Positions 1 to 11,215 of a stretch of 64,000 nt of DNA are shown in pieces (positions within the stretch are counted from its first letter, which is position 1; each line of letters starts with the position of its first letter). The translations under genes were made by a program, and so were the position numbers. Where the stretch lies: assembly GCF_004359215.1 (NCBI RefSeq), contig NC_090615.1, positions 5,383,655-5,447,654 of the forward strand, read 5' to 3'. The notes under the pieces were generated by a model. It saw only the letters and a list, made by a program, of their open reading frames with translations. It had not been told where the DNA came from and did no database searches. This DNA comes from Bremia lactucae. Its lineage: Eukaryota; Oomycota; Peronosporomycetes; Peronosporales; Peronosporaceae.

Positions 1-704
1 AGGGTTTTCTGTAACGAAGCAATTTCTTGCAAAGTTGTTGTAATTGTCTCTGTATTGATACTCGGTAGATCAGTTGATTTGCTTGCGCATACTAATGCCG
101 TCTCTGTCGCGGCTTGAATCGAAGAGTTTTTGTCTTGCTTGTCCTTCTTGAAGCTTTGTGTAGCGACAGTTGTCGCTACTTGAGCCGGAGAAGACTTGTC
201 CTGCTTGTCTTTCTTTGGACTTTGTGTCGCGATAGCTGTCACTGTCGTTACTTTCGAGTCTTTACGGACCACTCCAGCTAGTATTTTCTCCTCCACCTCT
301 TTTTTCGTCGTTATTTTACGCTGTTTCTGCGAAAGCTTTACTTTTGGCACAAGCGGCTTTGACATTGTCACATCCTCGGCCACTTTATTTGTCTTTTCAG
401 CCACGTTATCCGCAGTCTTTATCGATTCATCAGCATTGTCCTTTGCTTGATCAGGAGTAGCAGAGGCTGCACTCACCACTGTTTTTTGCTTGTTTTTTTT
501 AAATTTGCGGCGCTTAGAAGTATTGTGTTTATGCGCTGCTGGAGGAACTGCTGTGACGGAATTAGCCGCATCAGTCGAGCAGAATCGAATTACTGGCGTA
601 CACGGCTGCTGCAGTAGACAATTTGCGCTGCAAACTTGAAGGAAATTACGTTGTAAGGGCGCATGAATGCACGACGTCAATATCAGACGACGTGTCTGAA
701 GCAT
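1..704 (-). CDS. 5' part of PPR/CDIN1-type nuclease gene (second copy, cut by window edge)
   Basis: The first 234 or so codons of the same protein as the full gene at 36554-39075: a mitochondrial-type presequence starting MLQTRRLILTSC, then a Lys/Ser/Thr-rich linker. The start is the ATG at 704, matching 36554 in the other copy. The PPR, helix-turn-helix and nuclease parts would lie left of the window, so it cannot be said whether this copy is complete. Because it sits in an exact inverted repeat, it may not be an independent locus. Confidence that the sequence is coding is high; confidence that it is a separate gene is low. Confidence 0.6.
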   Translation of the reverse strand, partial: MLQTRRLILTSCIHAPLQRNFLQVCSANCLLQQPCTPVIRFCSTDAANSVTAVPPAAHKHNTSKRRKFKKNKQKTVVSAASATPDQAKDNADESIKTADNVAEKTNKVAEDVTMSKPLVPKVKLSQKQRKITTKKEVEEKILAGVVRKDSKVTTVTAIATQSPKKDKQDKSSPAQVATTVATQSFKKDKQDKNSSIQAATETALVCASKSTDLPSINTETITTTLQEIASLQKT

Positions 705-1279
705 CAAGAGTGTTTTTGGTCCAGTAAAAATGTCACGCAATTGTAAATTTGGCCAGCAAAAAGCATTATATGCATAGTAGCCGATCTTTTTTCCATGTCA
801 ATAATTTGTCAAGTTGAGCATACTAGCCAATCAATGGAATAAAATAAGTTATAAGTTGACTCGATCGAATTATGTCCGCCACCCTGATAAGCTCTATAAT
901 ATGCAGTGGCCGATTGTCATGCGGCCGACTTGATTTGTCAGCCTCATGTTGCGAGCCATTAATAGTTTTCTTCAATACGTTTACATGAACAAAAGTCGTG
1001 TCGGTATAACGCGCTCATTTATAAAATACTGCATCATTCTTATATACTTCGGATCAAATTTTAACGAAAAAGTGTTTAGGCATTATTGCACTTTTAGGCA
1101 CGAAATGTGAGGGACGTTTTACCCTGCTTTTTTCGGCAAATTGTGCAAGAAAAACACTTTTTGAAGTAATTAAATTATTGTCCAAACGCAATCATGGCGG
1201 CGAGCAGGTTCAAAATGCTTTTTTCGAATGCTCCTTCGGACGCGCACGAGTGCGTAGAATTTGATAATGACAGCAGTAT

Positions 1280-1846
1280 ATGCACTCAAACCAGCTTTTT
1301 GGGTTGCGTTTGTCTACTTGTAATTGTTACTGCTGCCACAGAAAGCTACTGTCGCCGAAGCGAAAACTTCTTTACGGACTCTTTGCCTTTGGCCCTGGCA
1401 CGATTCTAGGGATTTACCTGTACTCCGTAAAGCTACGAATGGAGCAGAAAAATGAAGAAATTCGACTTAAGCAGATTGAAAGTGAGCTGAACGTCATCCA
1501 AGAGCGTCAAAACAAGGACATGACACTAGCGGAGGCGATGGAGGAGATGCGCAACCGTCTCCAAAGATTAGAGGAAATCACTGCTAGTCAAGAAAAAGCT
1601 GCTCAAGTGGAGCATGCTGCAATGTCTCAAAGAGATGAAAAGGAAGTTGAGAAGGCAACTACAAGCACGAAAAAAATTGAAGCTGCACTGGCCATGCTTC
1701 ATGCTAACCAAGAGTCTCAGGAGCAGCCGACATTGCCTAAGTGGCTCACTTCGTCATTAGATGGCGCACAGGGACGCAGAGAGATACGCCGTCAAGATAT
1801 GCTGCAACAAGATGTGGCGAACTATGTTGCAAAGCAAAAGAAGTAA
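1280..1846 (+). CDS. Small single-TM coiled-coil protein (copy in left arm)
   Basis: A 188-residue frame identical to that at 35978-35412. It has a short N-terminus, one hydrophobic segment (about residues 33-50, FAFGPGTILGIYLYS), then a long charged helix rich in E, K, Q and R predicted as coiled coil (about 53-120), and a polar C-terminus ending in KQKK. I do not recognise the family. The first exon is uncertain: another ATG at 1194 opens a frame (MAASRFKMLFSN) that could be joined by splicing a roughly 90-base intron. It is divergent from the nuclease gene. Topology would suit an organelle-membrane protein, but that is inference. Confidence 0.6.
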   Translation: MHSNQLFGLRLSTCNCYCCHRKLLSPKRKLLYGLFAFGPGTILGIYLYSVKLRMEQKNEEIRLKQIESELNVIQERQNKDMTLAEAMEEMRNRLQRLEEITASQEKAAQVEHAAMSQRDEKEVEKATTSTKKIEAALAMLHANQESQEQPTLPKWLTSSLDGAQGRREIRRQDMLQQDVANYVAKQKK

Positions 1847-1999
1847 TGAGCATAATTTCACAAGTTACATTTTTTCCCATGAAATTTGGATTGTATAAGA
1901 TCGACGAATGTCGGAAAGTTAAAAAATAGGGTATTGCTGTGTATTGCAATGTTGGGTAGCCTAATTTGCATATTTAAAATGGATTAATCATGCGATGCA

Positions 2000-2870
2000 C
2001 TTATAGCCACGAAATGTAAGAGAAATTTTAACATGCTTTATGGAATGGGCAAGAAAAACAATATTAGAACTAAAAATTAGGTCCAAACGCAAAAATGGCG
2101 GCGAGAAACTTCAAAATGATTTTTTCGAATGATCCTTGGAGAAACGAAAGCGTAGAATTTGATAATCACAGCAGTATATACTCAAACCAGCATAATCGAA
2201 AGCGTTTGGCTTTGTAACGGGGATCCCGCCACAAAAAAATACTGTCGCAGAAACGAAAACATATTAACGCACTATAAGAAATAGGCCAAGACACAATTCT
2301 GGGAATTACCTGAACTACGTAAAAATCAATCGAGCAAAAAAATGAAGAAACTCACCGAACCAATGGAAAACGAGTACGTCACAAAGAGCCTCAAACAAGG
2401 ACAGACACAGAAGAGGCGATGGAGGAATGCCACAGTTCGAAACACAGAGCAAACACTCCAGAAAGAAAAGTGCTCAATGGAGCATGCAGCAACGTCACAA
2501 AGAGAGGAAAACGAAGTTCAGAAGCCAACTACAAGCACGAAAAAAATTGAGCTGCACTGGCCAACTCTGTACCAAGACTATAAGGAGAAGCCGACACCGC
2601 CTAACTAGTCACTTCGTACAAGATCGCGCACAGGCACGCAGAGACATACGCCGTCAACATATGCTCCAACAGACGAGGAGAACTAAGTGGCAAAGCAAAA
2701 AAAATAGCATAACGTCACAATACATGTCTCCCAAAAACCTGGAGAGTATAAGATACGAAGTCGAGAAAGGTAAAAAACAGGGGAAGTGGGTAGCAGGTGA
2801 GCTTCAAAACAACATATTTAAAATGGAGCAAGCATGCGATGCAACACTAGTGCCTACCGAGAGAATACAA
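2000..2870. other. Blended sequence: mixture of the coiled-coil gene and a LINE-fragment region
   Basis: At first sight this is a decayed tandem copy of 1085-1999: ATGGCGGCGAG recurs at 2096, and the coiled-coil codons recur through 2700. Many of the apparent mutations instead match the reverse complement of 34540-35258. Examples are the run around 2400-2420 (GGACAG..CAGAAGAGG), 2550-2580 (CAACTCTGTACC) and 2195-2235 (AATCGAAAG.GTTTGGCTTTGT.ACGGGGATCCCG). The stretch therefore resembles a base-by-base blend of two templates, as a consensus caller might produce. No intact gene is present. Treat it as unreliable sequence. Confidence 0.75.
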
Positions 2871-3009
2871 ATCTATTACCTTTGCGCGCAATAAAAATCA
2901 TTATATTAGGATAAATAACGATCTGTCGCAAAAATTCATGCGAAAAACATGAAAATACGATGATGATTACAGTGAATACCAGTGTCCAGTCATAGTCTCG
3001 GAGGCTGTC

Positions 3010-3150
3010 GGATCCGATATGGTTATGGAATAGCGCGATGACTTTCATTTTTCACCGAATACAATTTCGATAAAATATAAGCCTGGCAAGCAGAATGCTT
3101 TGGGTGATGCGTTATCACGCAGGCCGGTTCAAAGTGTCTCCAATGGGGAT
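3010..3150 (+). pseudogene. Ty3/gypsy RNase H-integrase linker fragment
   Basis: A short plus-strand piece encodes KYKPGKQNALGDALSRRP, the conserved motif at the end of the RNase H domain of oomycete Ty3/gypsy polyproteins. Nothing recognisable of the rest of the element flanks it. Its orientation is opposite to the gypsy remains at 8.8-13 kb, so it is not part of that copy. Confidence 0.7.
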
Positions 3151-4246
3151 GGCCGGTGAGGCAGCGATAAGCAGAGTTGCCCACCGTCGAATGTTGGCCT
3201 CCGAGTGCTTAAGCTCCTGATCTCCTGGGGTTGGCTCTTTGGATGCCGAGTTCGGCTATTGGAAGGTTAGGAATTCTGATGCATTTCACTACTGTCAACA
3301 TATTTCCTTGCGGGTCGGTAATCCACATGTTGTCGGCCGACCTGTAGGCTGTCGTTTGATTTCCTCTTTAAGGCCGTCAGGTGCTGAGGATTTGACCAGG
3401 GAAGGGTGTGTCGTAAAATAGAATATATTCGCCTTCCTCATTACAGCTGGTTGCGTTGAGATTGGTGCTTTCGTTATGGTCTTGAACTCGTTGCTTTATC
3501 GCGGCTACTTGTTCAGTTGTCGGAGCTAACCACTCACCGAGTTCCTGAAGATATATATGGCCTGTGGAGATTTTGTTGCGTGGGTGAGGGGGGCCCTGGT
3601 GAGAATCTGAGCTGGTGAGGGAATTCGATCCGTCAATTTTGCTATCCCCCTATAAGTCCACTTGCGCCAGGCTGTCGAGTATTGATCGGACCTTTGCGAC
3701 CACCACATGATCGCGTGCTTTGTGTACTGCGTCTTGATCGCTACGGCTACTGAGATTAAACCTGTTCCTCCGGCGTTACGGAGTGTGACGAGCAAACACA
3801 GATTTACCTTGTGACAAGACTTATCTGTCGACGTAGCATGCGCCATAAGAACTGCTTGTGGAGATTATGAATCTTCACCTCTGCCCAACGAGGTAGCTCG
3901 GAGACTACTGCCGTGAATAAGATGGAGGGTATGACGATTGCATTAAGAATCATAATTTGATGTCCACGCTCGTCGCTATCTTTATAGCTGTTAACAGTTG
4001 CCTTTGGATCTTAAAAATGCGGAAGGTCCAATTGCAGCTCATCAATTGACCGGTTCCAACCTCATATCCTAGGTTTCGTGTCGTCTCTCTGAGCTGTATG
4101 ACTTCTACCCCCTCGAAGGTTGTGATCGCCATTGCCCTGTTAAGGAAAATAAACTTGCTTTTTGCTAGTTGTACATGGGGCCCCGAAAAAGAGACTACCA
4201 AAATGTCGTAGCAGCTCAAAAAAGCGCGCGATTTGATTTGCTCGCT

Positions 4247-5278
4247 TCAGGAAGACAGTGAGTTGTCGACGAAGGTGGAAAAAATATGCATGATAGTCTC
4301 GCGTTCAGGTATGGGGAATCCCGTCAGAGAGGGGTCCTGTTTTGAAGCTAGTCCCAGAAGCTCAACAACAATGAGGAAAAGCAACGGCGCAAGAGGGCAT
4401 CCTTGTCGGATGCCGGGTCGAACAGGGATTGCCTCGGACAACGTTTTGTTAACAACAACACATGCTTTGGTGCCTGTGTACATTCGACGTATAAGGGCGT
4501 CAAACCGCTCTAAGAAAACCAAATTGGCGTAGGGGTGTTTACAGAAATTTGCCTTCCACAGTATCAAAGGCTTTCCGGAACTCCAATCGTAAATTGTATC
4601 GGCTGAGTTCCGCTGACATATTCTCATAAGTACAAGCTGTTGCCAATTGCACCATCATCATCACATTTTTCTGCGTTGACCGTTCGTGGAAGAAATCTTG
4701 TTAAGCATTGCTAATGATTCTTGGCAGAATCGTTTGCATCCTGGCTGCCAGGACTCAAGCCACGATTTTGTAGCTGGTCTTTAGCAGAGAGATGGGTCTA
4801 TAATCCATTGCATCCGCAGAGTCATCTTTTATCCGTAGCGGGATGACAAGAGCTTCTAGAAAGGAGTTCGGCATGGCTGCGCCAGCTACAACTTGGTTAC
4901 TCACCATCACGATGGTCGAAGCCATTTGTGCCGCAGTGGCCTTGTTAAAGTAGTTGTTGAAGCCGTCTTGTCCGGCTGCGTTGTGTCGCCTTAGCTGAAT
5001 TATGGCTACTTGAACCTCCTCTTCGGCCACGGTTTGCATAAGGAAGTCATTGTCAGCTGTTGTCGCCGTTTGAGGTGAGGGTACCGTTGCAAAGCATCAA
5101 TTTCGCTTTCTAGTTCCGAATCGGCTACTGTTCGATGGCTATGGCTGAGAATCGGAGCCCACTCAGAAGCAAATTTATCCGCCGTTGACATGTTTCTTGT
5201 GAAGGATCCCCGTGGTGTGCCGTGATTTTGGTAACTTTCTGGTCGGCATCCCAGATTAAAACTCTTTTGTAAGTCCAT
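4247..5278 (-). pseudogene. LINE reverse transcriptase, broken
   Basis: Two frames carry the N-terminal and central RT blocks. 5039-4755 has LRRHNAAGQDGFNN and ALVIPLRIKDDSADAMDYRP, the usual block before the fingers. 4627-4247 has IPVRPGIRQGCPLAPLLFLI followed by FVDNSLSS. The family's catalytic FVDD is FVDN here, so the second metal-binding aspartate is lost, besides the frame breaks. Upstream codons to 5278 link to the endonuclease. The element is inactive. Confidence 0.85.
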
Positions 5279-5559
5279 CGCAGCTATTCAGTGGTTCGAT
5301 GAAGTTGGTCGCCGACTCTGGCCATGTGCCCTCCTTGAATCCCCTCCATATTAGCGGCTATCCATTTTTCGTCTCGTCATTAGAAGACGTTGGTTTCTCC
5401 AAGTGATGATGGCTTTGTAACTCTTTCGACGTTTTACGTTGTCTTTGGCACCGTTTCACTGCTTCTATTTATTTTGCGCATTCGATAATGTCGGCGTCAC
5501 AGGTCCTTGTCGTGGTTTCGCGGCCAATACCAATATTGTCCATATCAACCAGCAGTTCG

Positions 5560-6339
5560 TCAATACTCGTTCGGTTTATTGGAGCGTATTGGATATGCAT
5601 GGCGAACTTGGCGTCTCGGATGTTCTTCCATCGACAGGCCTCGTAATTGGGGGACGACTTTCTGATGATCAGAATATTGCGGTGGGTTCCGGGCTGTTTC
5701 CCAGATCATCCGCGGTACCATTCGGGGGGGGGGTACATAAAACCGATCAATACGGCTGGCTTGCTCAGTAGTCCAGTATATGAAATGGTCTGCCACTTCA
5801 TCTACCTCTTCGTCGGTCGCGTGTTCCCGCGCCTGTCGAGCGCCAGTCAGATTATGATAAAGAATTAGGCGTTTCAAAGCTGGCCTCTGGCCGACAGACT
5901 GTACCTTCCCCTAGTCGATCTAACTGAGAGTTCTGCACACGGCTGAAGCCTCCAAGAAAGATCGTACCCCCCCCCCAATTTTAAATCTCACAATTGGAGG
6001 GTGGAGGAGAAAGCTTTTCGGTCTCCGTGCACGAATTCTTAATTCCACACAGTCGTCTGCGCTGTTGCTGAGGGTACCAAGAGGACTGCCACCCCTGCTG
6101 AATCGGATTATCGTGTAGTCCAGTAGGATAAGGTCATTTTTGGGTTGTTTGGCCTTTGTCCCCACAGCTTCTGCCACAATGTGCGTAATTTCTCCACCTC
6201 GTATTCTGTATCTACATGAGTTTCTTGGAGACACCATGCAAATAGCCTTTCCACCGGTTTCCTGCGCCAAACCGATAGCCAAGCAAGTATTTTCTCTTTG
6301 CTGAAGCTTAACAAATTCGGGTAACGCTTCTCGTGTCAA
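5560..6339 (-). pseudogene. LINE AP-type endonuclease, broken
   Basis: Frames at 6314-6108 carry WCLQETHVDTE, the LQETH metal-binding motif of LINE endonucleases. 5877-5560 carries a C-terminal block with ASRIDRFYVPPP and YSDHQ, matching the RIDR..V and SDH motifs that close the fold. Frameshifts separate the blocks. It lies just upstream of the RT on the same strand, as expected for a LINE ORF2. Confidence 0.8.
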
Positions 6340-6849
6340 CTGGCAGCATCATGACGCAGTGGAGAGTCTGTGATTCCGCAGTGTTGTCTACGATTCTGTG
6401 ACGTCCGTAGACGTCCGCGTTTACAATTGGTTGGCGATATAATTGTGATGCTAAGGACAGCCTCTGGCAGCCTTTAATACGTAAGGAGATTCTTCTCCTC
6501 AGACTGTTGCAGTTCTGAGGCGTCGAATTTCTCAAGAGATGGCCAATCTGCCAATTAGAATGGTTGTTGTACGCTTGCTTATAGCGCAGGTGGGTCCGGA
6601 GCGGTTTGAAATGCACTATTAGTTGAGCTGTTAGTTGAAGGTCTGCTGGTCCATTTTCGGCTAATGCTGCTATTTTGTGATCAAAGAGCATGGCACAGAT
6701 GAGGTGCTGGTTTATTCTATTCCGTCGCTTTGGGTCACAGAACTTGAGTATGTCATCACCAGCGTAATTTTTTTCTCGGAGCTTTTGCCAGTCGTCAGCT
6801 TTGTCCCCGAAAGAGGTTAGACTCATTTGTTGACTTCTATGGAGGGAGT

Positions 6850-8750
6850 TGCCTATCCAGCGATCAATTCACCATATTCACAATTCGCGACTTTAGCCCA
6901 CTAAAACCGTCGGCCAGACATTTCCTTCTGCGGTTGGTCGTCCACTGAGCAAGCACTTCCCCGTCCAAAATCGATAGGAGCAGGCCCGGAAAAACTAATT
7001 GCTTCACTTGCCACAATAGGTGGTTCGACGCCTGTCGGGCAACCTGCTGCCATTCGGCAGTAGAGCTGGGGGTTGTCGGAAAAAGGTAGTTGCTGAATAT
7101 AAATCCAGTCAGCCTCCAGTACCACCCAGGCACGCTCCTATTGAGAGCGAACTATGTCCTTGTCCTCCTCTCGTAGGTCAGTTGTTAAATAACAACTCGT
7201 TGTGACCTTTTTTATGATCGCCGCGATATGATTATATCTGACTATCTTCCCACTAGCTTTTCTTTCATTTGGCATCTGGATGTGACTGCGCTTCTTCACT
7301 CTGGAGATGCTTTTCTTGTGTTTGAACGGTGGCGTAATCAACAGTGCTACCGCTGTGATGACTGGAACTGGTGCGCCTGCGCGTCTGGTTAATCTGGTTG
7401 AGCTGGTTGCAGGGGGCTTGAGGGCGATCTGATCCCGCTGTATAATTATCTGTCGATGGTTGGCTGGGACTACAGAGACTAACCTATGATGTGACGCCGC
7501 TATTGAACGCCTGTACCTTATCTTCACTAGAAAGTTCTTGGTGACTGACGTCCTGATCAGTTTCCTCCGACTGTTGCTGCCACATTTGTAAGAGTGCTAA
7601 AAACACCTGGTAGTTTTGCATGAGCGCTTTCGCAAATATCGCTACTGTGAGCCCCAGAGCACCCTTCGCTAAATGCTGCTGTTTTACGATAGTGAGATAC
7701 GCGGTGGCTGTTGCGAGGAACGTGATCAAATCCTTATATCATTATAATTCCGTCGTCGTTAGAATTTGAAGATGACTCGTTGTAGCTCATGATGCGTAGA
7801 ACCTCCCTCTAGTCTGGCCCACGATTCATCCACATTCCGCTCCACGTGGCCGGATCCCACGGCTCATCCATTGTTGCATCCTCCTGAGAGTCCTGAAAAT
7901 ACGTCGGTGGCGTTTCAACCTGAGACTTCCCTCGGTATTTTTGCTGGGCCTGTCTTCATCCGCCTCCTCCAAGTATGGCAGCATGTCCAGTTGTCCTGCG
8001 CGGATGAAAGCTGAGTAGCGCAGACCTCAAAATCGAACTAGAAGTGGGAGGTGCTCAATTTTTATAGCCATTACTTTATCGATAAGGTTCATTATCGGGA
8101 TGGGATACTCTTTCACTGTGTTTTGATTCCTTTAAGATTGCGTTAATGGCCGATGGTTTGATTTCTCTGCATGCCCGCTCCTGCTTGCTTATGTCAATCC
8201 GGCAAGTGTAAGACGTATACTGTCTGCCGAAGGAAATTAAGACCATACTCATCGTGTCGCTCTTCCCCATGCGTCATACCAATTGATGACGGCTCTGTCG
8301 GAAGAGCTCGTTGCGTAATACTCCAAAACTCACTTCATCTGAGTGGCATATTCGGCACGGGATAGATTGGCCCACCCGCTGCGAGTGCGTTGACGCGGCG
8401 AACGTGCGCTTATTGGTCTTACAGATGATGTAGTCTCGCAAGTTTGATTCCTCTTTTCAGACTTGCGGTAATGGTTTCCAGCGTCTTTTTGGGTCCTTCA
8501 AGAGTTGCTTTTGCTGCTGCCTGGCCTATGCGTGATCGGAATGGGACTTGTTGTCTGAGGCGCTTTCCCCGAGCGAGTCTAATGTTCCGTTGCTTCTTAT
8601 CACCTAATTCCGCAGTGACCTTCCGGTTCTCTGTAGTCGATATCGACTCATCCATCTGCAAGTCAGCTACCCCATATCAAACTGAATCTCTTGCCACTTG
8701 TCCGCTTTCTTCCGATTGGGTTCACTCGGTTCGTCATCCAGGACCTGATA
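6850..8750 (-). pseudogene. LINE ORF1-like remains
   Basis: Several minus-strand pieces (8661-8419, 8270-8076, 7729-7484, 7527-7138, 7133-6864) have basic, Gln/Arg-rich composition, and read as one long protein after allowing for frameshifts. They precede the endonuclease in LINE order. I see no zinc knuckle or other diagnostic motif, so the assignment to ORF1 rests on position and composition. Confidence 0.45.
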
Positions 8751-8773
8751 CGCTCCTGTGTCTATTTTTTCTT

Positions 8774-9750
8774 TTAGCGTGAGCTCACGAACCGATAACG
8801 CATGGATAAGACTATCCTTAACTGCTCGAAAAGCATTATGTTCTGCGCTAGTTTATCACCATTCTGTATCCTATTAAGCAGATTGGATAATAGCCTAGCC
8901 ATATCAGCATAATGTCCGCTATATTTGTGTAAATAATTGGCGAGACCCAACCACTCACGCAAATCCTTTTGGTTTTTAAGAACCTTGCCATCTACTATAT
9001 ATTTTACCTTAGCAGGATCCGCTCTAAGGTCTTGCTTTCCAAATGAAGCATCCTAAAAAAGGAATTGCGTCTGCGCTAAAAATGCATTTAGATGCATTGG
9101 CACACAATTCTTTTGCGCAACACTCGAGGACTGCTTGCAAATGGTTTTCCATATCCGACCGACCCTGCTCCGCACAACTATGGACAAAAATGTCATCGAA
9201 TAAGTCTGTGCATAACCTCGATGAGGGCGGACATGTTGCGTCACTAGACGATTAAATGTTGCCGGGGCGTTGGAAAGCCCTTGTGGCAAAGTAACCACTC
9301 CCACAACATACCGCTTGGGGTGCTAACCGCTGTAAACGGGATATCGCTAGCTCGAATGAGCAGTTGGTAGTAACCATCGACTAAGTCCAGTGCACTGTAC
9401 ATTGTACATCCCACCATATTGTTCTGGAGAAAATTCTTTTTAGGAATGGGGGTTGTACTGGTATAGTGACAGCGTTAGGCTTATTATAAGCATTTTTAAT
9501 GCTCCATTAAGCATTTGGCTTTTTGACACGAAAAGGCGGTGTCGAATGAGGAGATTTGCTCTGTCGTACCATTCCAGCCTCGTGCTTATCACGGAAGAAA
9601 TTGTCAATGACGTCACACCGCTTTCTCGGTAAAGGCCATTGTCTTGTGACACAGTATGTGATTCCCGTAATCAAGTCAATTTCATGACGAACACCTCTAT
9701 CCGGAGGTAAAACAGATGATGGTTTATTACATATCACATCTTAAACTTCT
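8774..9750 (-). pseudogene. Gypsy reverse transcriptase and RNase H start, broken
   Basis: The RT block VTLPQGLSNAPATFNR lies at 9304-9053, followed by a degraded YFDD region. An RNase H opening, LREWLGLANYLHKYS with the first codon altered to Met, lies at 8962-8774. Upstream pieces to 9750 hold the fingers region with RVKKPN-like remains. Multiple frames are needed, so no functional polymerase is encoded. The RNase H is cut at the LINE junction. Confidence 0.85.
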
Positions 9751-11215
9751 TCCTTAATCAAGGAATCAAAGGGATCCGTAGGATTTTAAGGATCGATGAC
9801 TTATTTCGCGCATTAAGTGCAGCTCTTGTGTCATCCAGGACAGCTCCGTCTAGAAGTGAACATGAGTCCAACTCAATTGTTGGTCGAATGACCACCATCT
9901 CAGATAATTCGCCAGCCTTTAAGGCTTGGCCGCACTCATGAATAGACATTTCGTCTAGCTCTAAGAGATCATGTAACGAAGGGATTGCCGCAAGGCTAAC
10001 TTTTCCCTCAATGTTACAGGTTACACCATTTTCAAGCGTATGTTGTTGCTCACTCGTATCACTTTGTGAAAGTATACACGCTTCGTGACTATCCTGTCTT
10101 GGAGTGGAGACAATACGCCTCTTAGAGGCCGGGACATACACGTCCCCGGATTTTCCAGCCTAGTTGGTTCTAATCAAGACATGTGTCTACTTGACATCCG
10201 GCAAGGAGTTAGGCAACTCAACTTCCTTATCCAGCGAAAATTCACGTGTCGCTTTACGTGCATTAGAAGTGTTTGACCAAAATACCCTGGCAAACCGCCA
10301 ATCGTGTCACTATTGACACTTAGTATGGCGTCACCTCGGCCGACCACACTCGGTGGACTAAGACGTGCCACTCCACGTATCTCAGGGATATTGCACCCTT
10401 GAGGTCCTGGAGAACCGCCAACAGTGTCACTACTGATTCTCAGTATGATGCCACTTTGGCCGACCATACTCGGTGGGCTTAGACGTGGCACTTCACGTAC
10501 CCTTGATGATTCGGCCTTAGGCCAACAGTGCTTTCAGCATTAAGTGAGTCGTTATTAAAACGAGTGTCACTCGACGGAGTACGTGCCGTTCCAGTTTTTT
10601 CTGCTGAGTCGAACACAGAATTAATGTTTTTGACATTGGAGTTTATTAGCACAGATATTACAACGTCGAAAACACTGACAGACTCATTCAATGATCCGCG
10701 CCATTAGCGCTTTTGTTGCCTAGCAAATATGGGTTCATGACTCTTCAAAACTTCGCTGGAAACATTGCGCGTGGCGCCTAAGGTCTAAGACCTTCCATCG
10801 ATTAATGGCTCATGGTGTTCTATCCAGGCCATTCCAAGAAAGAGATAATATCTCGAATCCAAATCAAGGACGAGACAGCGTTCCATACTGTCAAAGTCCA
10901 AAAACTTTACACCTAAGTTCAATGGAACTTTGGGAACAGTTAAATTAATAACAATAATTTCTGTAAAAGTTAAGTGACACGAGTCCCAGTCGCTAAGCGA
11001 TCAGTGATTGTATCACCTTCATACGCTTTAAGCGCCTCAACTTATTGTTGACTTCCTTCAAGGCAAAAGCGCGAGCATGACTGCTTGACGCTCCTGAGTC
11101 AATTCAAATTTATTATGGCTAATCAAAGCCCTTTTTACGTCGCTTGAGCGACTAGCAAGCCACGCTTGTACTCTCGCCCCGTGCCATTAAGCACCGAGCT
11201 AATTGGAGCTAGTGT

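Larger units (their letters stand above)
1..1999. repeat. Left arm of a 2-kb inverted repeat
   Basis: Reads as the reverse complement of 35259-37257; every position p pairs with 37258-p. All open frames compared in the two arms translate identically, and I saw no mismatch in the stretches I compared. Identity stops sharply at 1999. The arm is cut by the window start, so its true length is unknown. It carries the 5' part of the nuclease gene and the whole divergent coiled-coil gene. It could be a very recent inverted duplication, a gene-conversion tract or an assembly duplication. Confidence 0.95.
3160..8760 (-). mobile_element. Decayed LINE (non-LTR retrotransposon)
   Basis: On the minus strand the order is a basic ORF1-like stretch (about 8750-6850), an AP-type endonuclease (about 6340-5560), a reverse transcriptase (about 5280-4250) and a C-terminal tail to about 3520. 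All are broken by stops and frameshifts. Its 5' end abuts the interrupted RNase H of the gypsy element at about 8770, so the LINE probably joined or replaced that element's pol. No poly-A tail or target-site duplication was found. The exact ends are estimates. Confidence 0.75.

Noticed and set aside
2342..2894. Open frames resembling a second coiled-coil gene
   Set aside because: The text is a blend of gene and LINE-fragment sequence; the frames are not evidence of a gene.
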